A DNA stretch of 21,677 nucleotides from Actinomycetota bacterium (lineage in GTDB: Bacteria; Actinomycetota; Actinomycetes; Mycobacteriales; Micromonosporaceae): NCBI GenBank assembly GCA_005885115.1, contig VAXX01000095.1:1-21677 (forward strand), given 5' to 3'. Position 1 is the stretch's first letter. Every line of letters starts with the position of its first letter. The translations under genes were made by a program, and so were the position numbers. This document shows positions 1-8,064 of this stretch, in pieces. Below the pieces are notes generated by a model. It saw only the letters and a list, made by a program, of their open reading frames with translations, was not told where the DNA came from and did no database searches.

Positions 1-35
1 GGAACCCCGACAACCCGCGTGGCCTGATGCGGAAA

Positions 36-482
36 CTAGCTCAGCCGGGAGATCGCGGCCAGGAAGGGTTCCGGTTCGGGTGGCGGGCCGGCGCCGTGGT
101 TGACGTGGATCCCGGCATCCGTCCATTCGCCGAGCACGGTGTACCGGGCGCCGTCGACCGGCCGGTACGCGTCTTCGAGGGTGAAGTACCGGAGCGCGGG
201 TACGACGATGGCCGCGAAGTACGCCTCGGTCGGCGCCTGCGGCGCGGGCAGTGTGACCAGCAGTACGTCCCGGTCCTGGAGCCGGCGACAGCTCACCGAA
301 AGCCCTTCAGGCGCCAGCCGGTCCGGTTCCGGTAGCCCCTCGCCGACGCGTACCCACACGGTGTCGAGGGTGAGCCGGCCGTCCCGGGCGGCGCTCACCA
401 GGTCGGCACCGAACCGGAACGCGGCCGACGGGAGCTCCCGGTGGGCGAACAGGTAGTGGTGGCGGCGTGGCCGGTCCAGCAT
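36..482 (-). CDS. Hypothetical protein (148 aa), end of response-regulator/TadG-like run
   Basis: A 148-residue protein of unknown function. I chose the ATG at 482 because it lies 20 bases past the stop of the TadG-like gene (503). The longer open frame upstream is only the shadow of that gene. No Shine-Dalgarno is visible, so translation may be coupled to the gene before it. No signal peptide or membrane segment is seen. The protein looks like a compact alpha/beta domain, with a basic start (MLDRPRRHHYLFAHRELP), a strand-rich middle (DRDVLLVTLPAP) and a C-terminal GEWTDAGIHVNHG stretch. I do not recognise a family. Its position as the last gene after a LuxR-type regulator and a surface protein is the only functional hint. 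The reading frame is well supported by GC-rich third positions; the function is open. Confidence 0.7.
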   Translation of the reverse strand: MLDRPRRHHYLFAHRELPSAAFRFGADLVSAARDGRLTLDTVWVRVGEGLPEPDRLAPEGLSVSCRRLQDRDVLLVTLPAPQAPTEAYFAAIVVPALRYFTLEDAYRPVDGARYTVLGEWTDAGIHVNHGAGPPPEPEPFLAAISRLS

Positions 483-502
483 GCCGGCGACGGTAGCAAG
501 GC

Positions 503-1591
503 TCAGCCAGCGGTCTTCAGGATCGAAACGCCCAGGTTGGGGCCGCCGCTGAACTGGCCACTGCTCAGGAGCTGCGTGGTGAAGTACCCGTACAGGCAGC
601 GCGTCGAGCCGGTGCAGTAGCTGGCCGCCGGCCGCGGGGCGACGTGCCCGGCTGGGATGCTGGAGGCCATGGCCGTACCGCTCAGGGTCCAGCCGGTCAC
701 GATGAAGGCGCCGAAGCCGATGACGTGGTACGTCGTGTTGTTGCCGGTACCGGAGACGCTGTCGTAGATCGGCAGCGGGATCGGCTTGCCGCCGCTGCGG
801 TCGGCGTTCAGCGGGGTCTGGCAGCCGTTCGGGTCGTTGCCGGTGTCCCCGGCCCAGTTCGTCGCGGCGGAACCGGTCGCCGAGCAGATGCCGGCGTTGG
901 CGGACAGGAACCCGAACCCGCCCGGTGCGGTCTTGCCGCTCGGGTCCTTGGGACAGGTCGCCGAGTCCGGGTCGGCGCTCTGCGGGTCGTGCAGGTAGAT
1001 CACCCGCTCGTCGGTCGGCAGGGCGGCTCCGTTGCCGGTCATCACCTGCCAGTTGCACTGGGACACGGCGATGGCCAGGCCCGTCACGTTGGCCGGCGGA
1101 CCCCACGCCACCCGGGCGCAGGCGTGCACCGTCGAGCCCTGGTAGTTCTGGTTTCCGGCCAGCGCCCGGCCGAACGTGGGGGGCAGCAGGGTGGATCCGT
1201 TGGCCAGGCGCGTAGCCGTACGTACCTCGGCGTACGGCACCCCGACCGGGGGGTCGCCGATGCAGGCGCTCAGGTTGCCCGGCTCGGCCGGGCAGGCGGG
1301 CAGGCCCGGGCCGGTACCGCAGACGACCGGTACCGCCGAGGTGCCGTCCTTGGCGTTGCTGTTGGCGTAGGTACCCGCGATGGAAGCCGCCTGGCCGGCG
1401 CACGCACCGGCGTTCGTCGCGCAGATCCGGGCTACCGCGAGGGCGGCCGCGTCGGCACCGCTCTGCAACTGCTCGCGCTCGACCTTCAACTGCCCGACGT
1501 CCACGACCAGCGCACCCATGCCGAGCAGGACGGACCCGCCGAGCAGGACCGCGACGATACTGCTGATCGCACCTCGGTCCCCGCGCAGCAC
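503..1591 (-). CDS. TadE/TadG-like Flp pilus-assembly / surface protein
   Basis: A 362-residue membrane-anchored exported protein. It starts at GTG 1591, which shares its G with the TAG of the regulator upstream (TAGTG), so the two are translationally coupled. Residues 1-12 contain the RGAISSIVAV start typical of TadE/TadG-like pseudopilin proteins. A single hydrophobic segment runs from about 9 to 32 (VLLGGSVLLGMGALVVDVGQ). It is followed by the family's VEREQLQSGADAAALA signature at about 36-51. The rest is a long extracellular region, rich in Gly, Asn, Thr and Pro, with about a dozen cysteines, presumably disulfide-bonded. In the family this N-terminal domain is linked to tad/Flp pili or to secreted surface proteins. 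No tad ATPase, prepilin or secretion gene is present here, so its partner machinery must lie elsewhere, or the protein acts alone. Family assignment is good for the N-terminus; the C-terminal part is unrecognised. Confidence 0.75.
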   Translation of the reverse strand: MLRGDRGAISSIVAVLLGGSVLLGMGALVVDVGQLKVEREQLQSGADAAALAVARICATNAGACAGQAASIAGTYANSNAKDGTSAVPVVCGTGPGLPACPAEPGNLSACIGDPPVGVPYAEVRTATRLANGSTLLPPTFGRALAGNQNYQGSTVHACARVAWGPPANVTGLAIAVSQCNWQVMTGNGAALPTDERVIYLHDPQSADPDSATCPKDPSGKTAPGGFGFLSANAGICSATGSAATNWAGDTGNDPNGCQTPLNADRSGGKPIPLPIYDSVSGTGNNTTYHVIGFGAFIVTGWTLSGTAMASSIPAGHVAPRPAASYCTGSTRCLYGYFTTQLLSSGQFSGGPNLGVSILKTAG

Positions 1592-2229
1592 TACGCCGCC
1601 TCGGCGTCGACCGCCAGCAGCCCGTGGTTCAGGGCCGCCATCAGCGCCTGCGCCCGGTTGTTGACCTTGAGCTTCTCGTAGATCCGGCCGACGTACGTCT
1701 TGACGGTCGACTCGCGTACCCCCAGGCGGCCGGCGATCGACGGCAGGCTGGTGCCGTCGCGCATCAGCCGCAGCACCTCGTGCTCGCGCTGGCTGAGCAG
1801 GCCGGTGTGCTCGCGCCGGGCGCGCAGCGCGACCGGCAGCGCCGGTGAGGTGAACGCGTGCGGGGCGGTCGCGGCGTGCCGGATGGCGGCGATCACCGCG
1901 CCGGTATCCGCGGACTTGCTCAGGTACGCCGACAGTCCGGCATCCAGCGCCCGGTAGAGCACGCCGTCCTCGGCCACCGCCGACAGGAGCACCACACCGA
2001 GGTCCGGTACCCGCTGCCGGAGCCGGGCGGCCAGCGCCAGCCCGTCGCCGTCGGGCAGCAGCAGCCCGGTGCTCACCACCGTCGGCCGGTACCGGTCCAC
2101 CGCGGCCAGCGCGGCGGCCGCGCTACCGGCCTCGCCGACCAGCGTGATGTCGGGACAGTCCGCGACCGCGCTGGCCATGCCGAGCCGGATCAGCGCGTGC
2201 TCGTCCACGACAAGCAGTCGGATCGTCAC
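1591..2229 (-). CDS. LuxR/NarL-family response regulator with non-canonical receiver (no phospho-Asp)
   Basis: A 212-residue two-domain regulator. It starts at GTG 2229 with GGAGG eight bases upstream. An N-terminal receiver-like domain (about 1-120) is joined to a C-terminal LuxR helix-turn-helix (about 145-205: LLSQREHEVLRLM, then STVKTYVGRIYEKLKV). The acidic pair (VVDEH) and the late Lys (AYLSKS) are kept. The phospho-acceptor site, normally Asp in the ...DLxMPGxDG context, reads VVSTGLLLPDGDG, so the Asp position is Gly. Such receivers are generally not phosphorylated and work constitutively or through other ligands; for this protein that is inference. No histidine kinase is adjacent. 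The downstream TadG-like gene overlaps its stop, so the regulator may control its own surface-protein operon. Confidence 0.85.
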   Translation of the reverse strand: MTIRLLVVDEHALIRLGMASAVADCPDITLVGEAGSAAAALAAVDRYRPTVVSTGLLLPDGDGLALAARLRQRVPDLGVVLLSAVAEDGVLYRALDAGLSAYLSKSADTGAVIAAIRHAATAPHAFTSPALPVALRARREHTGLLSQREHEVLRLMRDGTSLPSIAGRLGVRESTVKTYVGRIYEKLKVNNRAQALMAALNHGLLAVDAEAA

Positions 2230-2280
2230 GGGTTCGTCCTCCGGAAGCCGGGAAGCGGGTACTTCGAGGCTGCCTGTTCG

Positions 2281-2304
2281 GCGCCGCAATTCCAAGCGCC
2301 GCAA
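2281..2304. repeat. Short direct repeat upstream of the LuxR-type regulator
   Basis: GCGCCGCAA occurs at 2281-2289 and again at 2296-2304, a 15-base period. It lies in the 104-base gap between the DUF2334-like gene and the regulator start, 52-75 bases before that start. This gap is less GC-rich than its surroundings. Spaced direct repeats of this kind can be operator half-sites, but I see no further support. No clear -10/-35 pair or terminator stands out in the rest of the gap. Confidence 0.3.
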
Positions 2305-2333
2305 GGCTTTGCACCCCAGATGCACCCGACCCG

Positions 2334-3191
2334 CTACCGGCGCGGCCGAGCCGGCGGCGGGACCGGGTACAACTCGCTCACCACCGCCCGGAGCCGGGCC
2401 GGGTCGGCGTCCTGCCCGACGTCGTGCTGGCTCAGCAGCGCGGCGTGCCGGGCGGCCCGGTCCGGGGCCAGGACGTCGAAGATCAGGTCGGCGAAGGCCA
2501 GGGACCGGTCGGTGGGGCTGCGGTAGGACAGCGGTACCTCGCCGACGTACGTGAGGTTGCCCGAGCGTACGGCCCACGGGAAGGTGCTGCCGTCGGGCCG
2601 GACCGCGGCACCCAGGACGGTCGCCTTCGCCGGGTCGGTGACGAGTTCGTCCATGATGCCGGCCGGGTTCGCCGGGTCGCGGGTCAGCGCGGTGCCCCGG
2701 TACACCACGTGCGCCACGGGGGCGAAGTCCAGGCGCTTCCAGGTGTACCCGTACCGGTGGGCGAAGCCGGCCGTACGCGCGGCCAGTTGCCAGATGTTGT
2801 CGCCGGCCCACAGCACCGGTACCCGGGTGGACAGCACGTCGTCGAGGAAGGCCGGCGGGATCGGCTCGTCGTACGTCGAGCCCAGGTAGACCACGCCGGC
2901 GTACCGGTTCACCTCGCCCGGGACGTACCCGGTGACCGGATGGGCGACCCAGGCGCCGAGGTGCCCGGTCAGCTTGACCAGCTCGGTGACGTAGGTACCG
3001 CCCAGCGGGCCCCACGGGCCGGTCGTGTCGTAGAGCACCAGCGCCCGGGGGGCGATGGGGGTTTGGGCCGGCGCGGGACGCGGCGCGGCTTTGGCGGTCG
3101 CCGTCGCGCCGGCGGCCGGGCCGAGCAGGGCGACCAGGCTCAGCAGCGCGGTGCCGGCCAGCAGGCGGGCGGGGGTCAGGGGACGGCGCAT
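2334..3191 (-). CDS. Secreted DUF2334-like protein, N-terminal half only
   Basis: A 285-residue exported protein. The ATG at 3191 has GGAG seven bases upstream and opens a signal peptide (MRRPLTPARLLAGTALLSLV, with a cleavage-like AGA/ATA region near 28-34). The mature part (ALVLYDTTGPWGPLGGTYV, then VVYLGSTYDEPIP, VLWAGDNIWQL, FPWAVRSGNLTYVGEVPLSY) resembles, from memory, the front half of actinobacterial DUF2334 proteins. In those, a polysaccharide-deacetylase-like domain normally follows at a 'RIEDVGPDADP' junction. Here the corresponding stretch is LLSQHDVGQDADPARLRA and the protein stops about 20 residues later, so the expected catalytic half is missing. No remnant is visible in the 104 bases before the next gene. 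It may be a truncated gene or a stand-alone binding domain. Confidence 0.7.
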   Translation of the reverse strand: MRRPLTPARLLAGTALLSLVALLGPAAGATATAKAAPRPAPAQTPIAPRALVLYDTTGPWGPLGGTYVTELVKLTGHLGAWVAHPVTGYVPGEVNRYAGVVYLGSTYDEPIPPAFLDDVLSTRVPVLWAGDNIWQLAARTAGFAHRYGYTWKRLDFAPVAHVVYRGTALTRDPANPAGIMDELVTDPAKATVLGAAVRPDGSTFPWAVRSGNLTYVGEVPLSYRSPTDRSLAFADLIFDVLAPDRAARHAALLSQHDVGQDADPARLRAVVSELYPVPPPARPRR

Positions 3192-3226
3192 GCGGACTCT
3201 CCGGGCGGGGGGTCGGTGGACCCCAA

Positions 3227-3256
3227 ACGGTAGAGCCGGCATATCAGACAAAACAA
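3227..3256 (-). promoter_or_regulatory. Candidate housekeeping-type promoter for the DUF2334-like gene
   Basis: On the minus strand TTGTTT (3256-3251) and TACCGT (3232-3227) are separated by 18 bases. The TANNNT hexamer is the usual actinobacterial -10 form. A start near 3220 would give a leader of about 28 bases to the ATG at 3191. The pair sits in the only AT-rich patch (about 3239-3264) of an otherwise very GC-rich 252-base divergent intergenic region. No equally good pair was found for the plus-strand protease. Confidence 0.35.
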
Positions 3257-3443
3257 GCGAAGTACCAGCACTGGCGGGCGACCTCGACCGGCCGCCCGAC
3301 ACCAAACCCGGCATCCCGCGCCGGACCGGACAGCGCCGGGAGCGACTCGGGAGCGGGCCGGTGGCGTCTGGGTGCGGCGCTCAGCCGGCCCGGTCGGCGG
3401 GCCGATGGGACGGGTCCGAACCGGATCGTCCTGGAGGCAAAGC

Positions 3444-5363
3444 ATGCGCGTACGACCCGCGACGCTCGTCCTGTTCGTCACCGTGGCCTCGGTCGCCGGT
3501 GGCCTGTGGAGCGCCGGTCCGGCCGCCGCGCAGACCCCCACCCCGACCGTCGCCCGCTCCTGCGCCGCGCCGGTGGCGGCCGGCCAGGCGACCTGCTTCG
3601 CCCTGCACCGCAAGAACGGCCAGGCCACCGCCGCGGCGACCGCGGCGGCGGTACCCGCCGGGTACGGCCCGGCCGACCTGCACTCGGCGTACAAGCTGCC
3701 CACCACCGGGGGTACCGGGGCCACCGTCGCCATCGTCGACGCGTACGACGACCCGACCGCCGAGTCCGACCTGGCCACCTACCGCAGCCAGTACGGCCTG
3801 ACCGCGTGTACCACCGCCAACGGCTGCTTCCGCAAGGTCAACCAGAACGGCGCGGCCAGCCCGCTGCCGGCCGCCGACCCGGGCTGGTCCGGCGAGATCG
3901 CGCTGGACGTCGACATGGTCTCGGCGGCCTGCCCCAACTGCAAGATCCTCCTGGTCGAGGCCAACTCCTCGTACGACACCGACCTGTTCGCGGCGATCGA
4001 CCGGGCCGTCGCGCTCGGCGCGAAGTACGTGTCCAACAGCTGGGGCGGCTCGGAGATGTCCAACCAGACCACCACCTACGACGCGCACTTCAACAAGCCC
4101 GGCGTGGTCTTCACCGCGGCGACCGGCGACAACGGTACGGGCGCCGAGTACCCGGCCACCTCGAAGTACGTGACCGCCGTCGGCGGCACCTCGCTGACCC
4201 GGGCCGGCAACGCCCGGGGCTGGACCGAGAGCGCCTGGAACAGCGGCGGCTCGGGCTGCTCGGCGTACGACGCCAAGCCGACCTGGCAGACCGTGGCCAC
4301 GGGCTGCGCCAACCGGGGGGAGTCCGACGTGTCCGCGGTCGCCGACCCGAACACCGGCGTCGCCGTGTACATCGGCGGCTGGCAGGTGTACGGCGGGACC
4401 AGCGCCGCGTCGCCGATCGTCGCCGCCGTGTACGCCCTGGCCGGTACCCCCGGCGCGACCGACTACCCGGCCGCCTACCCGTACGCCCACCAGAGCGCTC
4501 TGTTCGACGTCAGCGGCGGTACCAACGGCACCTGCGCCCCGCCGATCTGCACCGCCGGCACCGGGTGGGACGGGCCGACCGGCCTGGGCAGCCCGAACGG
4601 TACGGCCGCCTTCGCCGCCGCCACCGCACCCGCCCCGGCACCGGTCACCGTCACCGCGCCCGCCAACCAGACCGGTACGGTCGGCACCTCGGCCAGCCTG
4701 ACCCTGCACGCCTCCGGCGGCACCGGCACGTACACCTGGACGGCGTCCGGGCTGCCCGCCGGCCTGGTCCTCAACGGCAGCACCGGGGTCGTGTCCGGTA
4801 CCCCGACGGCGGCCGGTACCAGCACGGTCACGGTGACCGCGACCTCGGGTACCGCCTCGGCCAGGGCCACCTTCACCTGGACCGTCGCCGCCGCTCCCGC
4901 GCCGACCTCGTGCCCGGCCGCGCAACTGCTGGGCAACACCGGCCTGGAGTCCGGGACCGCACCGTGGACGACCTCGCCGTACGTGGTCTCCGCGACCGGG
5001 GACGGCGAGGTGGCCCACGCCGGTAGCCACTACGCCTGGCTGGACGGCTACGGCACGACCCACACCGACACCCTGGCCCAGAGCGTCACCATCCCGGCGA
5101 CCTGCAAGAGCGCGACGCTGACCTTCTGGCTGCGGATCGACTCGCAGGACACCGGTACGGTCGCCCAGGACACGCTGACCGTGAAGGCCGGCTCGACCGT
5201 CCTGGCGACGTACTCCAACCTCAACCGGTCCGGGTACACCCAGAAGTCGGTCAACCTCGCCGCGTACGCCGGGCAGAAGGTGACCCTGACCTTCACCGGG
5301 GTCGAGAACGCCTCGCTGGCCACCTCGTTCGTGGTCGACGACGTGGCCCTGACCGTCGGCTAG
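3444..5363 (+). CDS. Secreted sedolisin-type (S53) serine-carboxyl peptidase with Ig-like and C-terminal domain
   Basis: A 639-residue exported protease. The ATG at 3444 has GGAGG six bases upstream. A signal peptide (about 1-29) ends at AGPAAAQ. The catalytic domain runs from about 75 to 392. Sedolisin signatures are visible: GEIALD with Glu151 and Asp155, the oxyanion Asp at TGDNG (Asp229), and the nucleophile in GGTSAASP (Ser320). [14 protein letters not shown] stretch near 373-386 resembles the family's calcium-site end. It lacks the large N-terminal pro-domain of classical sedolisins, so it matches the short actinobacterial secreted forms. A putative Ig (He_PIG-like) domain at about 400-487 contains [19 protein letters not shown]. 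The last 150 residues form a beta-rich domain (LESGTAPW ... [11 protein letters not shown]) like carbohydrate- or matrix-binding modules. Substrate unknown. Active-site residues look intact. Confidence 0.85.
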   Translation: MRVRPATLVLFVTVASVAGGLWSAGPAAAQTPTPTVARSCAAPVAAGQATCFALHRKNGQATAAATAAAVPAGYGPADLHSAYKLPTTGGTGATVAIVDAYDDPTAESDLATYRSQYGLTACTTANGCFRKVNQNGAASPLPAADPGWSGEIALDVDMVSAACPNCKILLVEANSSYDTDLFAAIDRAVALGAKYVSNSWGGSEMSNQTTTYDAHFNKPGVVFTAATGDNGTGAEYPATSKYVTAVGGTSLTRAGNARGWTESAWNSGGSGCSAYDAKPTWQTVATGCANRGESDVSAVADPNTGVAVYIGGWQVYGGTSAASPIVAAVYALAGTPGATDYPAAYPYAHQSALFDVSGGTNGTCAPPICTAGTGWDGPTGLGSPNGTAAFAAATAPAPAPVTVTAPANQTGTVGTSASLTLHASGGTGTYTWTASGLPAGLVLNGSTGVVSGTPTAAGTSTVTVTATSGTASARATFTWTVAAAPAPTSCPAAQLLGNTGLESGTAPWTTSPYVVSATGDGEVAHAGSHYAWLDGYGTTHTDTLAQSVTIPATCKSATLTFWLRIDSQDTGTVAQDTLTVKAGSTVLATYSNLNRSGYTQKSVNLAAYAGQKVTLTFTGVENASLATSFVVDDVALTVG

Positions 5364-5365
5364 CC

Positions 5366-7201
5366 ATGCCACGCTCCGCGCTCGGCCGGGCGGTACGGGA
5401 TCCCGTACTGCTCGGCCTCGCCGTGGGTACCGCCGTCCTCGTCGCCGGGTACCTCGCCGGCGTCGGTGACCGGGCCGACCGGGTACGCACGCTCTGGGCC
5501 GCCCAGCCGGTCCTGGACGCGCTGCTGGCCCGGGTCACCTGGCGGATCGCCCGGTCCGGCAGCACCCCGGCGCCCGCCCGCCGGTTCTTCCACGCGTTCA
5601 CGGTGGCCGGCTGCTCCTTCGCGGTCGGCGACGGGTACCAGACCGTCCTGGAGTTGCGCGCGAGTACCCCGACCAGCGCCGCCGGTACCGTGCAGAGCGC
5701 CTTCTTCGTGGTCGGCGTGATGGTCCTGCTGATCGTGATGCTCACCTACCCGGCCGCGGTGGACAGCCCCCGGCAGCGGCTGCGGTTCTGGCTCGACGCC
5801 GGTACGGTCCTGGTCGGCGCCGGTGGCCTGGTCTGGGTCCTGACCGCGGTGCCCGGCGTTCATCTGGGCAGCACGCTGCTCAGCGCCGGGCTGCTGATGG
5901 TGGCCGCGTTCGCGGCGGTGAAGCTGCTCCTGAGCGGGCAGGCGCCGATGACCCGGGCCGGCGCCTGTCTGTGTATCGTCGCGACCGCCCTGCAGGGTGT
6001 CGCGGTCTCCCTCGCCGGGCGCGGGGACGACGGGCTGGGCCTGGCTCTGCACCTGCTGCCCTCGGTCCTGATCGTGGTCGGACCCCGGGTGCAGGAGCTG
6101 GAGATGCGCGCCGATCCCCGCTGGGCCGGCCGGTACCGGCGGCGCTCGTACAGCCTCCTGCCGTACCTGATGGTCGTCGCCGCCGACGCCGCCCTCGCGT
6201 ACGCCCTGCGGGGCCACGCCGACGTGAAGGTCTGGGGCAGCCTGGGCGCCGTACTGGTGATCACTGCCCTGGTCGTGCTGCGGCAACTGGACAGCTTCGT
6301 GGACAACCAGCAGCTCATCGGCCGGCTGGACGTGAGCCTGGCCGAGCTGGGCCGGCACGAGCAGCGGTTCCGTTCGCTGCTCGCGCACTCCTCGGACATC
6401 ATCCTGCTGCTCGACGCGGCCGGGACCGTGACGTACACCAGTCCGGCCGCCCAGCGTGTACTGGGCCTGCCGCCGGAGCGGCTGGTCGGTCGGCGGGTCG
6501 GCGACCTGGTACACCCGGACGACCTGGCCGAGACGGTGACCCGGTTCCGGCAGGCGCAGGACCGCCCGCACGCGACCGTGGTCCTCGAAGCGCGGCTGCG
6601 CCACGCGGACGGGAGCTGGCGGCGGCTGGAGGCGGTCGGCACCAACCTGCTGGACGACCCGAGCGTGGCCGGCATCGTCTGCAACGCCCGCGACGTCACC
6701 GAGAACCGCGAGTTCCAGGAGCGGCTGCGTTACCTCGCGCTGCACGACTCGCTGACCGGCCTGCCCAACCGGGCGCTGTTCACCGAGCGGCTGACCGCCG
6801 CGACCGGCGGCGTCGCGCTGCTGCTGATCGACCTGGACGATTTCAAGATGGTCAACGACACGCTCGGGCACGCGGCCGGCGACGCGGTGCTGTCCGCGGT
6901 GGCGCAGCGGCTGCGCGGCTGCATCCGGCCCGACGACACGGCGGCCCGGCTGGGTGGGGACGAGTTCGCGGTACTCCTGCCCGGCGCCTCGGCCGCGGTC
7001 GCGGCCCGGGTGGCCGACCGGCTACGGGCGGCGCTGGCCGAGCCGGTACTCGCCGAGGGTGCGCTGATCCCGGTCCGGGCCAGCATCGGGATCGCCGAGA
7101 CGGTGGCCGGCGACGGCGAGGTGCTGCTGCGCCGGGCGGACTCGGCCATGTACGCCGCCAAGCAGCGTGGCAAGAACGGACGCCAGCGGGTACCCGGCTG
7201 A
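5366..7201 (+). CDS. Membrane PAS-GGDEF diguanylate cyclase
   Basis: A 611-residue inner-membrane enzyme predicted to make cyclic di-GMP from two GTP. It starts at ATG 5366, two bases after the protease stop. No ribosome site is evident, so coupling is likely. Residues 1-305 carry about eight hydrophobic segments forming an unnamed membrane sensor region. A PAS domain covers about 332-445 (FRSLLAHSSDIILLLD ... ARDVTENREF). The GGDEF domain covers about 452-605 (LALHDSLTGLPNRALF). The active-site motif GGDEF is at 530-534. An RxxD inhibitory (I-site) motif, RPDD at 521-524, lies the canonical five residues before it. Both suggest an active, product-inhibited cyclase. The ligand sensed by the membrane part is unknown. 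Its stop lies 4 bases from the convergent methyltransferase stop. Confidence 0.9.
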   Translation: MPRSALGRAVRDPVLLGLAVGTAVLVAGYLAGVGDRADRVRTLWAAQPVLDALLARVTWRIARSGSTPAPARRFFHAFTVAGCSFAVGDGYQTVLELRASTPTSAAGTVQSAFFVVGVMVLLIVMLTYPAAVDSPRQRLRFWLDAGTVLVGAGGLVWVLTAVPGVHLGSTLLSAGLLMVAAFAAVKLLLSGQAPMTRAGACLCIVATALQGVAVSLAGRGDDGLGLALHLLPSVLIVVGPRVQELEMRADPRWAGRYRRRSYSLLPYLMVVAADAALAYALRGHADVKVWGSLGAVLVITALVVLRQLDSFVDNQQLIGRLDVSLAELGRHEQRFRSLLAHSSDIILLLDAAGTVTYTSPAAQRVLGLPPERLVGRRVGDLVHPDDLAETVTRFRQAQDRPHATVVLEARLRHADGSWRRLEAVGTNLLDDPSVAGIVCNARDVTENREFQERLRYLALHDSLTGLPNRALFTERLTAATGGVALLLIDLDDFKMVNDTLGHAAGDAVLSAVAQRLRGCIRPDDTAARLGGDEFAVLLPGASAAVAARVADRLRAALAEPVLAEGALIPVRASIGIAETVAGDGEVLLRRADSAMYAAKQRGKNGRQRVPG

Positions 7202-7209
7202 CCGGTCAG
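7198..7209. other. Perfect 12-bp palindrome spanning two convergent stop codons
   Basis: CTGACCGGTCAG covers the TGA of the diguanylate cyclase (7199-7201) and the reverse-strand TGA of the methyltransferase (7206-7208). It has no loop and no T-tract, so it is a weak terminator candidate at best. It may simply result from two stops meeting in mirrored context. Confidence 0.3.
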
Positions 7210-8012
7210 GGCCTGCGCGCCACCGCCGCGAGGGTGGCAAGCTTGCCGACGTCGCCCGGCGGCGGGTCGCCCGGATCGGGCCGCCAGTCGGCACCCTGGG
7301 ACAGTCCCGGCTCGACCAGCTCCCATCCCTCCAGCAGGTGCGAGAGGTCACTGCGGGAGCGCGGGACCAACGGCTGGCTCACCTTGGTGTACAGGTCGCT
7401 GACCTTGGCGGTCGGCACCGGCTCGCTCTCCGCGGTCGCGTGCGAGATGACCAGGTAGCTGCCCGGTGCCAGGGCCCTGCGGTAATGCTCCAGGGCACCG
7501 AATAGCGCCGGGCTGTCCGGGAGGAAGTGCAGCACCGCCACCATGAGCAGGCCGACCGGCCGGTCGAGGTCGAGTAGGGCGGTGACCGCCGGATCGGTGA
7601 GGATCGCCCCGGAGTCCAGCAGGTTCGCCTGTACCACCTCGGTGTTCGGGTCGCCGGCCAGGATGCTCCGGCTGTGGATCACCGCGACCGGGTCGACGTC
7701 CACGTACACCACCCGGGCGTCCGGGCGTACCTGCCGGGCCACCTCGTGCACGGTGCCCTCGGTGGGGATACCGGCGCCGAGGTCGAGGAACTGGTCGACG
7801 CCTTCCCCCGCGATGTACCGGACGGCCCGGCGCAGGAATGCCCGGTTGGCCCGCATGATCTCGGGCAGCTGCGGCATCGCCGCGACGGCCTGGGCGGCGA
7901 CCGCCCGGTCGGCGGCGAAGTTGTGCGTACCGCCGAGGTAGCAGTCGTACACCCGGGCCGGGCTGGGCCGGTCCGGGTCGATGCCCTTCGGTGGCGTCCA
8001 GGACTCGGTCAT
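7206..8012 (-). CDS. DUF574-family SAM-dependent methyltransferase
   Basis: A 268-residue protein starting at ATG 8012 (MTESWTPPKGIDPDRPSPAR). It has the actinobacterial DUF574 (Methyltransf_19) layout: a substrate/dimer signature YDCYLGGTHNF at 22-32, the SAM-binding loop FLDLGAGIPT around 75-84, and the acidic strand-2 end VYVDVDP at 102-108. A later LLMVAVLHFLPDS motif and an ISHAT strand complete a Rossmann-type methyltransferase. The family is greatly expanded in Streptomyces and Micromonosporaceae, but its substrates are mostly unknown. No Shine-Dalgarno is seen before the ATG (ACAATAGACACATG), so the transcript may be leaderless. The gene is divergent from the hybrid kinase across only 52 bases, so the two promoter regions must overlap. 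Confidence 0.88.
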   Translation of the reverse strand: MTESWTPPKGIDPDRPSPARVYDCYLGGTHNFAADRAVAAQAVAAMPQLPEIMRANRAFLRRAVRYIAGEGVDQFLDLGAGIPTEGTVHEVARQVRPDARVVYVDVDPVAVIHSRSILAGDPNTEVVQANLLDSGAILTDPAVTALLDLDRPVGLLMVAVLHFLPDSPALFGALEHYRRALAPGSYLVISHATAESEPVPTAKVSDLYTKVSQPLVPRSRSDLSHLLEGWELVEPGLSQGADWRPDPGDPPPGDVGKLATLAAVARRP

Positions 8013-8064
8013 GTGTCTATTGTGCGGTTTTTGCGCCGACTGTCGTGGCCAGTTCGTTAGCCTC
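8013..8064. promoter_or_regulatory. Divergent promoter region, methyltransferase / hybrid kinase
   Basis: Fifty-two bases separate two divergent starts. This patch is less GC-rich than the genes around it. On the plus strand TAGCCT (8058-8063) fits the TANNNT -10 form but lies almost on the ATG at 8065, so it would serve one of the GTG starts just downstream. On the minus strand no convincing hexamer pair is seen. The site is therefore inferred mainly from gene arrangement. Confidence 0.3.

Noticed and set aside
1..35. Possible tRNA or other RNA at the left edge
   Set aside because: Only 35 bases are available before the first stop codon and no cloverleaf arms can be drawn.
36..1403. A 455-codon minus-strand frame running through the TadG-like gene
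   Set aside because: Only its last 148 codons (from ATG 482) look like protein. The upstream part is out-of-frame Arg/Pro/Gly-rich shadow of the TadG-like gene.
3381..5372. A 663-codon open frame antisense to the sedolisin gene
   Set aside because: It is the reverse shadow of a GC-rich gene. The plus strand has a ribosome site, a signal peptide and a complete protease active site, while the antisense product is low-complexity Gly/Arg/Val.
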